DNA of 64,000 nucleotides from Fimousia sp045616445 (lineage in GTDB: Bacteria > Bacillota > Clostridia > Lachnospirales > Lachnospiraceae): the NCBI GenBank assembly GCA_045616445.1, contig JAZLGR010000003.1:1-64000 (forward strand). Reading direction: 5' to 3'. The number at the start of each line of letters is the position of its first letter. Within the stretch, counting starts at the first letter, position 1. The notes under the pieces were generated by a model that saw only the letters and a program-made list of their open reading frames with translations, was not told where the DNA came from and made no database searches. Below, in pieces: positions 26,286 through 34,267 of the stretch. The position numbers and the translations under genes are program-made.

Positions 26286-26522
26286 ATGAAAATGATGAAC
26301 AAATTTTTTGAACTTGGAAATCGCTATGCAGCAGACAGTGACTGGAAGGATTTCGCTTTGGTGAAGTTTTGTCTCTGTGCCATGGGTGTGATCATTGGAG
26401 CTAATATTCCGAAAAAATACAAAACGCAGGTCACCGGTGCAGCAGCAGGCGTGTTCGCCATTACTTATGTGCCACTGATGGCAAAGGTAGTTAAGATTGC
26501 CAAAGATATGGTGGAAAAATAG
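26286..26522 (+). CDS. Small membrane-associated protein of unknown function (78 aa)
   Basis: The protein has two hydrophobic segments (about residues 24-41 and 49-68) separated by a basic KKYKT loop. AGGAG at 26271-26275 favours the ATG at 26286 over an in-frame GTG at 26277. It is followed by a strong terminator and closes the lipoprotein-micro-ORF group. No family recognised. Confidence 0.6.
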   Translation: MKMMNKFFELGNRYAADSDWKDFALVKFCLCAMGVIIGANIPKKYKTQVTGAAAGVFAITYVPLMAKVVKIAKDMVEK

Positions 26523-26551
26523 ACATTAGAATATATGAGATAGTAAGGGAA

Positions 26552-26586
26552 AGCCCGTTCAGGAAAACTGAGCGGGCTGTTTTTTG
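26552..26586 (+). terminator. Terminator after the 78-aa gene
   Basis: AGCCCGTTCAG-GAAAA-CTGAGCGGGCT followed by GTTTTTT. Confidence 0.9.
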
Positions 26587-26628
26587 CAGTAGATAAATGT
26601 TGGGGTTGCGTATGATGGTCGGGATAAA

Positions 26629-26712
26629 TGTGCAAAATTTGCATATTTACCATAATTGATATGCAAAAAATGCGTATTTAAAATTGAAAATGCGCAAAAA
26701 ATGCGCTATTAT
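26629..26712 (+). promoter_or_regulatory. Three phased operators and promoter of the MNT/HepT toxin-antitoxin operon
   Basis: Three 17-bp near-palindromes of the form TRYGCAAAAWWTGCRYA lie at 26629-26645, 26660-26676 and 26691-26707, each exactly 31 bp from the next (about three helical turns). The third fills the spacer of the promoter TTGAAA (26684-26689), 17 bp, TATTAT (26707-26712). The second fills the spacer of a possible second promoter, TTGATA (26656-26661), 17 bp, TAAAAT (26679-26684). The downstream gene encodes an HTH-domain antitoxin, which I infer binds here cooperatively. Confidence 0.82.
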
Positions 26713-26731
26713 ATATATAAGGAGGTGCAAA

Positions 26732-27205
26732 ATGAGTAAATTAAAAGAACTTAGATTAGAAAAAGGACTAACACAAAAGCAGGCAGCAGAAGCTGCAGGT
26801 ATTTCATTACGCTCCTATCAATCCTATGAAAGTGTTCAGGCAAAGCAAACTTCTTATAAATATCAGTATATATATGATAGTTTAGCAAAGATTAATCCAA
26901 TTGATGAAGATCATGGAGTGTTGGATATTGAATATATACGCAAAAAATTAAATCCTATTTTAAAAGCATATAACGTGAAGTTCTGTTATCTGTTTGGATC
27001 ATATGCAAAAGGGAAAGCAACACCTTCTAGTGACGTAGATTTATTAGTTGCAACATCTTTATCCGGATTACGTTTTTACGGGTTTGTAGAAGATATACGT
27101 AACATATTAAATAAAAGAGTCGATGTTCTTGATAGTGAGCAGTTACGTGACAATTATGAACTTACAATGGAAGTTTTAAAGGATGGTGTTAAAATTTATG
27201 GATAA
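26732..27205 (+). CDS. Antitoxin: XRE-type HTH fused to MNT nucleotidyltransferase (MntA-like)
   Basis: A 157-residue fusion. Residues 1-50 are a Cro/C1-type helix-turn-helix (LRLEKGLTQKQAAEAAGIS). Residues 75-157 are a minimal nucleotidyltransferase with the GSx10DxD motif: G89-S90, then D101-V-D103. In MntA/HepT systems this enzyme inactivates the HEPN toxin by adding AMP to a tyrosine. AAGGAGG at 26719 supports the ATG at 26732. The HTH fusion together with the upstream operator array implies self-repression. The locus is more AT-rich than the flanking core genes, consistent with horizontal acquisition. Confidence 0.88.
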   Translation: MSKLKELRLEKGLTQKQAAEAAGISLRSYQSYESVQAKQTSYKYQYIYDSLAKINPIDEDHGVLDIEYIRKKLNPILKAYNVKFCYLFGSYAKGKATPSSDVDLLVATSLSGLRFYGFVEDIRNILNKRVDVLDSEQLRDNYELTMEVLKDGVKIYG

Positions 27206-27533
27206 TATTAAAAATGATAATTATTACATTCATAAGTTACAACAGGATTTGAGCTTCATTATTAAACACATGAAACAAGTTGACTTGGAAGAATTAAACA
27301 AGAATGAAATATTACTGGATTCCATGCTCTTTCGAATGATACAGATCTCAGAAAATGCTAGAAAACTGACAGAAGAGTTTCGGAAGGAACATGCTAGTGT
27401 CCCATGGAATGCTTTATATGGAATGAGAAATCGTATCGTACATGATTATGGAAATGTTGATCTCAAAGTAGTTTATGAAACATTAAAGTATGATATTCCA
27501 GAGTTGCTAAATATGATTTCAGAAGTATTATAA
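27198..27533 (+). CDS. hepT: HEPN-domain toxin, HepT-like RNase
   Basis: A 111-residue all-helical HEPN protein. The catalytic/modification motif RX4HXY is complete: R77-N-R-I-V-H82-D-Y84. In characterised HepT toxins R and H form the RNase site and the tyrosine is AMPylated by the antitoxin. It overlaps the antitoxin gene by 8 bp; an alternative ATG at 27183 would add five residues. It forms a two-gene operon ended by the hairpin at 27598. Confidence 0.9.
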   Translation: MDNIKNDNYYIHKLQQDLSFIIKHMKQVDLEELNKNEILLDSMLFRMIQISENARKLTEEFRKEHASVPWNALYGMRNRIVHDYGNVDLKVVYETLKYDIPELLNMISEVL

Positions 27534-27597
27534 ATTAAGAGGTAATCTGTCTGGAGGATGTACTTCTGAATGGACAGCACATCTCACATACAAAATA

Positions 27598-27630
27598 AAA
27601 AAAGTTGGAGCTTAGCTCCAGCTTTTTCTT
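27598..27630 (+). terminator. Terminator of the toxin-antitoxin operon
   Basis: AAAGTTGGAGC-TTA-GCTCCAGCTTT followed by TTCTTTTC. Confidence 0.85.
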
Positions 27631-27753
27631 TTCTATATTATGCATGGGGTGCGAGCGCAAATGTCCGCAAAAACGGACTATAGAATTTGTAAAATTATGG
27701 TGTAACTATTAATCAAGAACATTTTAATGAGGAGTTTTGAAAGGAGTATAACA

Positions 27754-28569
27754 ATGAAAAAATTAACTGTTCTGATTTTAACTTTATTGATGGCCTTTGG
27801 TCTTGTGGCATGTGGAGGTGGAACAAAAGAAGAAGCTGAAAAGGTATATATTACAGAAGATGACATGGATGCATTCTTCACCAATCCAGATGATTTCAAA
27901 GGAAAATACGTGAAAATTCCAGGTAAAATCCTTGATGAAGTTGAGAAAGATGGAGATACCACAGCACTTCAAGCATATTATGACACGGAAAGTTATGAGA
28001 ATACTTACGTTGTTCATTCCACAACTTGTGATGAAAAGTTAAAGGGTGATGATTATATCATGGTTGATGGAAAAGTGACCGGGACATTCAAGGGAGAGAA
28101 CCTTTTTGGAGGAGAAGTTACTTGTCCGTTAATTGAGGAAGCAACAATTGAAAAGTCTTCTTATCTTGATATTGTCGTGCCAACAATCAAAGAAGTTAAG
28201 CCTGAATTATCCAAAGAACAAAAAGGGGTAACAATTACGATTCAAAAGATTCAATATGCAGAGAAGGAAACAAGAGTATATCTTGAAGTAAAGAATGATA
28301 CCAAAGAAAATATCAGCTATTCCGTATATGATATCAAGGCAATTCAGGATGGCAAGCAGATCTCTGGTAATGATACTTCAGATACTTTATACAATTTAGG
28401 AATGGATTCCATCGATTATGAAGTTAGCGCACATGCATCCGTAGAAGGCATGGTTGTATTAAAGTCTATTGATCCGGAGAAAGATTACCAGTTAATCGTT
28501 CCTGACATCTATTCTGACAATTATGAAATCGAATATAAAGATATGAAATTTGATATCAAAGCTGAATAG
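27754..28569 (+). CDS. Lipoprotein with DUF4352-like C-terminal domain
   Basis: A 271-residue lipoprotein with lipobox GLVAC at residues 16-20. Residues about 30-135 may be an OB-like fold (nucleic-acid-binding-like, seen in tRNA_anti-like lipoproteins), and residues 145-271 resemble the immunoglobulin-like DUF4352 fold (the segment GVTITIQKIQY, then LEVKNDTKENISY). AAGGAG precedes the ATG at 27754. It is followed after 11 bp by a second lipoprotein gene. The function is unknown. Confidence 0.75.
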   Translation: MKKLTVLILTLLMAFGLVACGGGTKEEAEKVYITEDDMDAFFTNPDDFKGKYVKIPGKILDEVEKDGDTTALQAYYDTESYENTYVVHSTTCDEKLKGDDYIMVDGKVTGTFKGENLFGGEVTCPLIEEATIEKSSYLDIVVPTIKEVKPELSKEQKGVTITIQKIQYAEKETRVYLEVKNDTKENISYSVYDIKAIQDGKQISGNDTSDTLYNLGMDSIDYEVSAHASVEGMVVLKSIDPEKDYQLIVPDIYSDNYEIEYKDMKFDIKAE

Positions 28570-28580
28570 GAGGAAAATAT

Positions 28581-29222
28581 ATGAAGAAGAAATCATTATT
28601 TAGTATTTTAATTGCATGCTGTCTTTGCTTCTTCATGACTGCCTGCAGTTCAGGGCTAAGTCCGGAAGATTTGATGAAGGAGAGTGTTCAGGGCTTTTTC
28701 GCTGATGTGAAAGCAGGAGATTTTGAGAAAGCGCTGGAAAACGTCAAAGAAAGCAGTTCATTTAATGAAGAATTAAGCGATGATGGATACAATGAAGATA
28801 CTGGATCCGGCAAAGCATTGATCAACGTCATCAAAGATATGAACGACAAGCTTACTTATGAAATAAAAGAAGTGGCTGTCGATGAAAAGGACGAAAACAA
28901 AGGAACCGTTACCGCATCCGTAAAATATGTGAATAGTAAAGACTTTGTAGCTGAATACTTTGAAGAAGTACTGATTCAGGCATTCTCTAACCTGGGTGAA
29001 GATCTTTCCGATGAAGAACAGGACGAACAGCTCGTGAAGATAATTGAAAAGATTTCATCCAAAGAGCGCGAAGTCAAATATATCGAAGAGGATATCACAA
29101 TCAAGATGGTAAAAGATGAAGATACCTGGAAGATTGCAGACGTGGATGATGATCTGGCAAATGTAATTACAGGAAACTTACTGAAATCCTTTGAAGATGT
29201 AGAGAAAGCTTTGGATGAGTAG
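28581..29222 (+). CDS. Lipoprotein, DUF5105/DUF4878-like
   Basis: A 213-residue acidic lipoprotein with lipobox FMTAC near residue 18-22. The mature part shows the NTF2-like pattern of secreted proteins of this class: a KxGDFEKALENV segment near 44, and a closing strand with TWKIADVDD near 190. AGGAGG precedes the ATG by 7 bp. It is cotranscribed with the preceding lipoprotein gene. The specific role is unknown. Confidence 0.72.
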   Translation: MKKKSLFSILIACCLCFFMTACSSGLSPEDLMKESVQGFFADVKAGDFEKALENVKESSSFNEELSDDGYNEDTGSGKALINVIKDMNDKLTYEIKEVAVDEKDENKGTVTASVKYVNSKDFVAEYFEEVLIQAFSNLGEDLSDEEQDEQLVKIIEKISSKEREVKYIEEDITIKMVKDEDTWKIADVDDDLANVITGNLLKSFEDVEKALDE

Positions 29223-29250
29223 AAAGAATATTACAATAATATAATAATAA

Positions 29251-29280
29251 GAGAGAGCAGCAGTGTCTGCTCTCTTTTAT
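29251..29280 (+). terminator. Terminator after the paired lipoprotein genes
   Basis: AGAGAGCAG-CAGTGT-CTGCTCTCT followed by TTT. Confidence 0.85.
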
Positions 29281-29378
29281 GTTGGAAGTAATAATGAATG
29301 AAAAGGATATTATTTTTATTTCACCGTTATTACAGGTTTAGAATAATCTAATTCGATATATGAACAATGTATTAATTT

Positions 29379-29407
29379 TTGTACATAAAGTATCATAATA
29401 ATATAAA
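29379..29407 (+). promoter_or_regulatory. Promoter of the 29.4-kb unknown gene
   Basis: TTGTAC at 29379-29384, a 17-bp spacer and TATAAA at 29402-29407. Confidence 0.6.
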
Positions 29408-29438
29408 CTTGCACGCGAAAAAAGAGAGGGTGGATATT

Positions 29439-30227
29439 ATGCATACTTTAGTTTATCAAGGAGAAGAATATGTAAAAAGAGGCGGTATATGGTACGATCA
29501 AACTTATTGTATGGTGCCAACATTTTTAGTAAATACTTTAGATATGGCCTGCAAAAAGTATGGAGTTGAAACTAGGAGGAATAAAGGAAATAACTTTAAA
29601 TTAAGTACAAGCGACTTAGCTTTTTATCGTTCAAACAATGTTATTACAAATCCTCGATTGGACAAATTGCCAAGGATTGATATGTTTGATTTTGTAGTTA
29701 GAAGTAATGTGTTCAAGTGTAATCATGACAAACATAAACTCCGTGATATCGATGTTGCTATTGATTTGATTAATCGAAAAGGGCAGATTGTTAGAAAGAG
29801 AGTTCCAGCTGGTTATTGTGCAACGTGTGATGTATATTTTATCATGGAAAGTACATTTGAGAATCTCAAGAAGCAAGGAACATTATTGTGTAGATTAAGC
29901 AACGAAAAGAATTATAGAAATAAGAATTATCGACGCAACGATATGATTTTAGCTGATGAATCTGTGTTAATGATGTATGGTTATAATGTTTCTCAGGCTG
30001 AAGGATTATCAGAGTTACAGAGAAGAAAAATACTTGCGCTTCTGATCGATCGTAAAGTTTTAACTCGTTCTGTAATTATTAGTTACTTGGATTTCTTTAT
30101 CAAGCAGCGTCAATATACAGATAAATATATGATCGCGATTTCAAAATGGGAAAGTGATCGTAAGTTTATTTGTGAGTATCATGATCACTTCTATAGAAAA
30201 TATGGTACAGGCGGTTTAAATATATAA
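29439..30227 (+). CDS. Unrecognised protein with a CxH...CxxC putative zinc site
   Basis: A 262-residue soluble protein that I do not recognise. The first ~60 residues are beta-rich with a GGIWYD motif. A split zinc-like site follows: CNH near residue 90 and CATC near 128. The remainder is helical and basic (RNKNYRRND). I chose the ATG at 29439; a longer frame to 29379 covers the promoter. It lies directly upstream of a nuclease-helicase and a MazG-like gene in an AT-rich block, so a conflict or nucleic-acid-related role is a reasonable guess, nothing more. Confidence 0.6.
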   Translation: MHTLVYQGEEYVKRGGIWYDQTYCMVPTFLVNTLDMACKKYGVETRRNKGNNFKLSTSDLAFYRSNNVITNPRLDKLPRIDMFDFVVRSNVFKCNHDKHKLRDIDVAIDLINRKGQIVRKRVPAGYCATCDVYFIMESTFENLKKQGTLLCRLSNEKNYRNKNYRRNDMILADESVLMMYGYNVSQAEGLSELQRRKILALLIDRKVLTRSVIISYLDFFIKQRQYTDKYMIAISKWESDRKFICEYHDHFYRKYGTGGLNI

Positions 30228-30383
30228 GAATAATGGGATGGCGAAAAGAGTTCAAAGCTTGTCTTTGGGCTCTTTTTATAATATAAAATACTTATCTAAA
30301 GAATAACCATTGTTTGATATATATGTTAAAATAGAAGAAGTGAATCTGTTTAAAAGATAAATAAGGAATAGAGGGGCAAACTT

Positions 30384-32231
30384 ATGATTATCTATAAAAA
30401 TACAAATCTTGCGTTTCGTGAGGATGTTGAAACAAATAGGATTGCAGATATTATAGAGCAAAATTTTGTGGATAAAATTGGACATAGAGAATCTCCTTCA
30501 GAAAAAACTGCCTGGAGAAATTCTATGCAATATATGGAAAGAGTTCTTAGAAATTCTCAGATTTCAGATGATTGTGGTGTTTTAATTGAATATACCATTC
30601 CAAACACAAGCAAAAGAGTTGATTTTATTGTTACTGGCCGAGATGAAAAGCAAGAGAAAAACTTTGTTTTAGTAGAATTAAAACAATGGGAAGTGGCTGA
30701 TAAAACTGATATTCCTGAACTGGTACATACATTTGTAGGTGGTGGTTTTAAGAATGTACCTCACCCTTCCTATCAGGTAGAAAGCTATAATCGTATGATG
30801 GGACTGATGAATGAAGGTATTTATGATAATGACATAGAGGGACATCCATGCGTATATTTACACAATTATTCCAAAAAGACACCGGAACCATTATTAGACG
30901 ATTGTTATCAGGAAGCGGTAAAGAAAGCGCCTATCTATTTCATTGATGATTATCGCGAATTACAGGCCTATTTAAAAAAGATGGTAGGTCAGGGAAATGG
31001 GATGGAAATCCTTTATGAGATTGAGCATGGCCGTATCAGACCATCTAAAGCTCTGGTTGACTGTGTGGATTCTTTATATAGAGGCAATGATGAATTTGTT
31101 TTATTGGACGAACAGATTGTGGCTTATAATATCATCTGCAAAGAACTAGAAAACTATACTACTAAAAAAACTATTATTGTAAAAGGTGGTCCAGGAACTG
31201 GAAAATCAGTTATTTCATTTAAAGTTTTGCATCAGTTGATTGATAAAAGACTGAATGCAAAATTTATTGCACCTAACGAAGCATTCCGTGAAGTAATGAT
31301 TCGTAAACTGGTTGCATCGAAGGTTGATAAGGCAAAGAATATTAAACCTTTGTTTGGTGGATCTGGAACTTTTTTTGGAGTACCGAAAAATGCTTTTGAT
31401 GTTCTTATTGTCGATGAAGCACATCGATTAAAAGGCAAGGGTGCCTATATGTATAAAGGTGAAAATCAGATACAGGACATTATTCATGCTTCAAGATTGA
31501 ATGTTTTCTTTGTAGATGACACCCAGAAAGTTGTTCCAGCAGATATTGGTTCTGTTTCTGAAATAAAAAGAGTTGCTACATTGGAGGAATCTGAAGTAGT
31601 TGAGATTGAATTAAAAGCACAATTTAGATGTTCCGGGGCAGAGGGATTTGTCAACTGGGTAACTCACACCTTACAGATTGAGGATACTGCAAACTATGAA
31701 GGCTGGGATGAGGGCGCTTATGAGTTTAAGATTTTTGATGATCCAAACGAATTGCGAGATATGATTCAAAGAAAGAATCAGGAAACAAACAATAATGCCC
31801 GTTTGGTAGCAGGATTTGCCTGGGATTGGTCAAAAGACAAAAATGCAAAAGTAGACGATGTAACTATTCCAGAGAAATATTTTAACATGCCTTGGAATTC
31901 CAGAGATAAGAGAGCCTTGTTTGCAATCAAAGAGGATTCTGTAAACCAAGTAGGCTGTATTCATACTGTTCAGGGACTGGAATTTGATTATGTTGGTGTT
32001 ATTATTGGTAATGATCTTAAATTCGATGTGGAAACACAATCTCTTTATTCTGATTATAATGAATATAGAGACAATTCTGGTAAAAAAGGTTTAAAGAAGC
32101 AGCAGGAAAGACTGACTCAGTACGTAAAACAAATCTATAAAGTTTTAATGTCTCGTGGCAGATATGGTTGTTATGTATATTGCCGAGATGAAAATTTAAA
32201 GAATTACTTAGAATCAAGAATGGTAAAATAA
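30384..32231 (+). CDS. PD-(D/E)XK nuclease fused to Schlafen-like SF1 helicase/ATPase (DUF2075)
   Basis: A 615-residue two-part protein. Residues about 45-130 carry a nuclease-type signature: D80 in RVDFIV and E98-L-K100 in LVELKQ. The DUF2075 ATPase follows: Walker A GGPGTGKS at 268-275, Walker B VDEAHR near 347, a motif III-like VFFVDDTQK near 376, motif IV AQFRCSG near 412, and motif VI-like LMSRGRYG near 592. Together these are the elements of a helicase-nuclease. Related proteins occur in phage defence islands. The MazG-like gene begins 15 bp downstream, so the two are an operon. Function is inferred from domains only. Confidence 0.82.
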   Translation: MIIYKNTNLAFREDVETNRIADIIEQNFVDKIGHRESPSEKTAWRNSMQYMERVLRNSQISDDCGVLIEYTIPNTSKRVDFIVTGRDEKQEKNFVLVELKQWEVADKTDIPELVHTFVGGGFKNVPHPSYQVESYNRMMGLMNEGIYDNDIEGHPCVYLHNYSKKTPEPLLDDCYQEAVKKAPIYFIDDYRELQAYLKKMVGQGNGMEILYEIEHGRIRPSKALVDCVDSLYRGNDEFVLLDEQIVAYNIICKELENYTTKKTIIVKGGPGTGKSVISFKVLHQLIDKRLNAKFIAPNEAFREVMIRKLVASKVDKAKNIKPLFGGSGTFFGVPKNAFDVLIVDEAHRLKGKGAYMYKGENQIQDIIHASRLNVFFVDDTQKVVPADIGSVSEIKRVATLEESEVVEIELKAQFRCSGAEGFVNWVTHTLQIEDTANYEGWDEGAYEFKIFDDPNELRDMIQRKNQETNNNARLVAGFAWDWSKDKNAKVDDVTIPEKYFNMPWNSRDKRALFAIKEDSVNQVGCIHTVQGLEFDYVGVIIGNDLKFDVETQSLYSDYNEYRDNSGKKGLKKQQERLTQYVKQIYKVLMSRGRYGCYVYCRDENLKNYLESRMVK

Positions 32232-32246
32232 AGGATAGACTAAATT

Positions 32247-32567
32247 ATGAAACAGGAAACGATTGATCGTATTAGGAAATTTTCAGAAGATCGAGACTGG
32301 GATCAATTCCATGGGCCAGCGAATTTGGCAAAATCTATTGTCATTGAAGCAGCAGAATTATTGGAATGCTTTCAATGGAGTGATACAGACTTTGATTTAC
32401 AGCATGTAAAAGAGGAATTGGCAGATGTTTTAGTGTATTCTCAAAATCTGTTGGATAAACTGAAATTAGATGCAGATGAAATTGTTAATATGAAGATGGC
32501 ACAGAATGAAGCGAAATATCCAGTGGAAAAGGCAAAAGGAAGTGCTGCAAAATACACAGAATTATAG
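32247..32567 (+). CDS. MazG-like nucleotide pyrophosphohydrolase
   Basis: A 106-residue all-alpha NTP pyrophosphatase. The metal site is complete: EAAELLE near residues 32-38 and EELADVL near 55-61 (ExxE...ExxD). Single-domain members such as RS21-C6/dCTPase hydrolyse dNTPs to monophosphates. It is cotranscribed with the nuclease-helicase. A 16-codon ATG frame at 32584-32634 follows with AGGAG upstream; it is too short to call and may be a relic. Confidence 0.88.
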   Translation: MKQETIDRIRKFSEDRDWDQFHGPANLAKSIVIEAAELLECFQWSDTDFDLQHVKEELADVLVYSQNLLDKLKLDADEIVNMKMAQNEAKYPVEKAKGSAAKYTEL

Positions 32568-32669
32568 GACAGGAGATACAAACATGGTATCTACATGCAT
32601 TGACTGGATCGATGTGTGTAAGATTCTAGAAGAATAATTGCGTAGAATCGTAAATAACACGGGCAAGCC

Positions 32670-32698
32670 TTAAACTCCCTTTCATAATGTGCTATACT
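32670..32698 (+). promoter_or_regulatory. Promoter of the lysine-rich secreted protein gene
   Basis: TTAAAC at 32670-32675, a 17-bp spacer and TATACT at 32693-32698. Confidence 0.5.
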
Positions 32699-32733
32699 AT
32701 AGCTGTTGGGAATCATGAAAGGAGAGTATGACA

Positions 32734-33276
32734 ATGAAAAACATGAAAAGAAACATCGTAACCCGTCTCGTGATCTGGATGATGGTTGCTATGCTGTCTG
32801 CTGGCGCAATTGCTACAGTGGATACAACAGACGTTAAGGCAGCTGCAACTGTATTAATTACAAGAACTGGATCTAAGTATCATAAGAGAAAGTGTGGCAG
32901 AGGTACTTTCTTTAAAGTTTCTCTGACAAAAGCAAAAGCAAGACATCTTAGCCCATGTAAGAAGTGCTTCCATGGCAAAGCTCCAAGCAGCTCCAAGAAG
33001 ACAAGCAAGAAAAAAACAACAAAGAAAACAACTAAGAAGGCAGCAGCTAAGACATTCAATTTCTCTTTAAATAAGACTAAGATTGTCATCAAGAAGGGCG
33101 AAACCAAAAAGCTGAAAGTAGTTGGAACCAAGAGAAAAGCGAAATGGAGTACCAAGAAGAAGTCCATCGCAACTGTTTCTTCCAAAGGCGTTGTCAAAGG
33201 AAAGAAGAAGGGTACAACTGTGATCAAAGCCAAAATCAGTGGCAAAGTTAGAAAATGCAAGGTGATTGTTAAGTAG
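32734..33276 (+). CDS. Secreted lysine-rich protein with YHxxxC/CxxC motif and Ig-like domain
   Basis: A 180-residue protein. A signal peptide spans about residues 1-38 (cleavage near VKAAA). The next 45 residues hold a small cysteine motif, KYHKRKC...LSPCKKC, like the putative metal- or DNA-binding tail found on secreted nucleases and MBL-fold proteins. A 25-residue Lys/Thr/Ser linker follows, and then a BIG2-like domain (ATVSSKGVVKGKKKG). The protein is extremely basic, so it may bind nucleic acid or anionic cell wall. The ATG at 32734 is better spaced from AAAGGAG than that at 32728. Confidence 0.75.
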   Translation: MKNMKRNIVTRLVIWMMVAMLSAGAIATVDTTDVKAAATVLITRTGSKYHKRKCGRGTFFKVSLTKAKARHLSPCKKCFHGKAPSSSKKTSKKKTTKKTTKKAAAKTFNFSLNKTKIVIKKGETKKLKVVGTKRKAKWSTKKKSIATVSSKGVVKGKKKGTTVIKAKISGKVRKCKVIVK

Positions 33277-33292
33277 ATCATATTGTAATCGT

Positions 33293-33315
33293 AAGGAGGT
33301 CTTATAGGCCTCCTT
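33293..33315 (+). terminator. Weak hairpin after the lysine-rich protein gene
   Basis: AAGGAGG-TCTTATAGG-CCTCCTT, followed by ATAT rather than a T run; termination may be poor. Confidence 0.5.
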
Positions 33316-33346
33316 ATATCGTATTAGGAATAAAGAGGACATATAT

Positions 33347-34075
33347 ATGCCAAATGAAAATGGTGCCTGGATCATGCGCGGGCTCGATTGGAATGACCCA
33401 TATCGCATTCGCACGGCACAGGAATTATTAAATTATATCGATCAAGTGGGTTTTCTGCCATTGTTTGCCAATGAAATTCCTGGATTTTCTGTGGAAGAGC
33501 ATGTCTCCCCTCTGTTTTGGTGGAGCGGAGATCCGAAACAGGATCCATGGATCTGGAGAGAATTATTGGCCAAGAGTGGGAAGGTAGCCTATGGCAAATT
33601 CTTCCGTAAGAAGGCAGGTTTCATCTCTCTTGGATGGCTTGGCAGATTTGCCAATTTCAGAAGGGATGGCTATGACTTTGACAGCCTTTGGGATGATGAG
33701 CTGGCCTCCTACCGCAGCAAATGCATCATGGATCTGTTCATGGACCATGAGATCAAGGACTACTATTCTTCCGAGGTGAAGAAACTGGCAGGCTTTGGCA
33801 AAGGCGGGCACAAAGGATTTGACGGCGAGATCACAAAGCTTCAGATGCAGACCTATCTTGTGGTGAAGGAATTCAAGCAGAAGGTGAGCAAGAAGGGCAA
33901 GGCATACGGCATGCCGGTTTCCATCTATGCCACACCGGAATCCATCTGGGGATCTGAGATCATCACCAAGGGATATCAGGAAGATCCGCAGGATTCGAAG
34001 CGATACATTGTGGAACGCATCTTAGAAGAATTCCCAAACGCTGATCCACATACAATTGAAAAGATGATTCGTTAG
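33347..34075 (+). CDS. Conserved protein, possibly AlkZ-related (winged helix)
   Basis: A 242-residue soluble protein starting MPNENGAW. Its N-terminal half is rich in aromatic residues (PLFWWSGDPKQDPWIW near 54-70, then FFRKKAGFISLGWLGRF), resembling proteins annotated as AlkZ-related. AlkZ enzymes are HTH-containing DNA glycosylases for interstrand crosslinks, but I cannot confirm the catalytic QxQ motif and treat the link as tentative. It is monocistronic and is followed by a terminator. Confidence 0.6.
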   Translation: MPNENGAWIMRGLDWNDPYRIRTAQELLNYIDQVGFLPLFANEIPGFSVEEHVSPLFWWSGDPKQDPWIWRELLAKSGKVAYGKFFRKKAGFISLGWLGRFANFRRDGYDFDSLWDDELASYRSKCIMDLFMDHEIKDYYSSEVKKLAGFGKGGHKGFDGEITKLQMQTYLVVKEFKQKVSKKGKAYGMPVSIYATPESIWGSEIITKGYQEDPQDSKRYIVERILEEFPNADPHTIEKMIR

Positions 34076-34102
34076 ATGGGCTGTGTTTTGCAGCTCATTT
34101 TT
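34076..34102 (+). terminator. Terminator after the AlkZ-related gene
   Basis: ATGGGCTG-TGTTTTG-CAGCTCAT with one G-U pair, followed by TTTT. Confidence 0.7.
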
Positions 34103-34267
34103 ACGTGCCTTTATTGGTGTGGGTGTGTAGATTAAGAGGGATGCATTTCCCTAACGGGGGCTAATTATGGCCATCTATTTATGCCAATGTGACGTTCATT
34201 TTTGCCGGTTCTCGTGATAAAATAGGCTTATAAAAAAGAGATAACAACGATATAGGAGGATAGAACT

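Noticed and set aside
27661..27753. GTCCG-CAAAAA-CGGAC hairpin before the lipoprotein gene as a riboswitch
   Set aside because: Only a 5-bp stem is present and no known aptamer pattern can be seen.
32584..32634. 16-codon frame after the MazG-like gene
   Set aside because: It has a ribosome-like AGGAG but is too short and not recognised; I mention it only as a possible relic.
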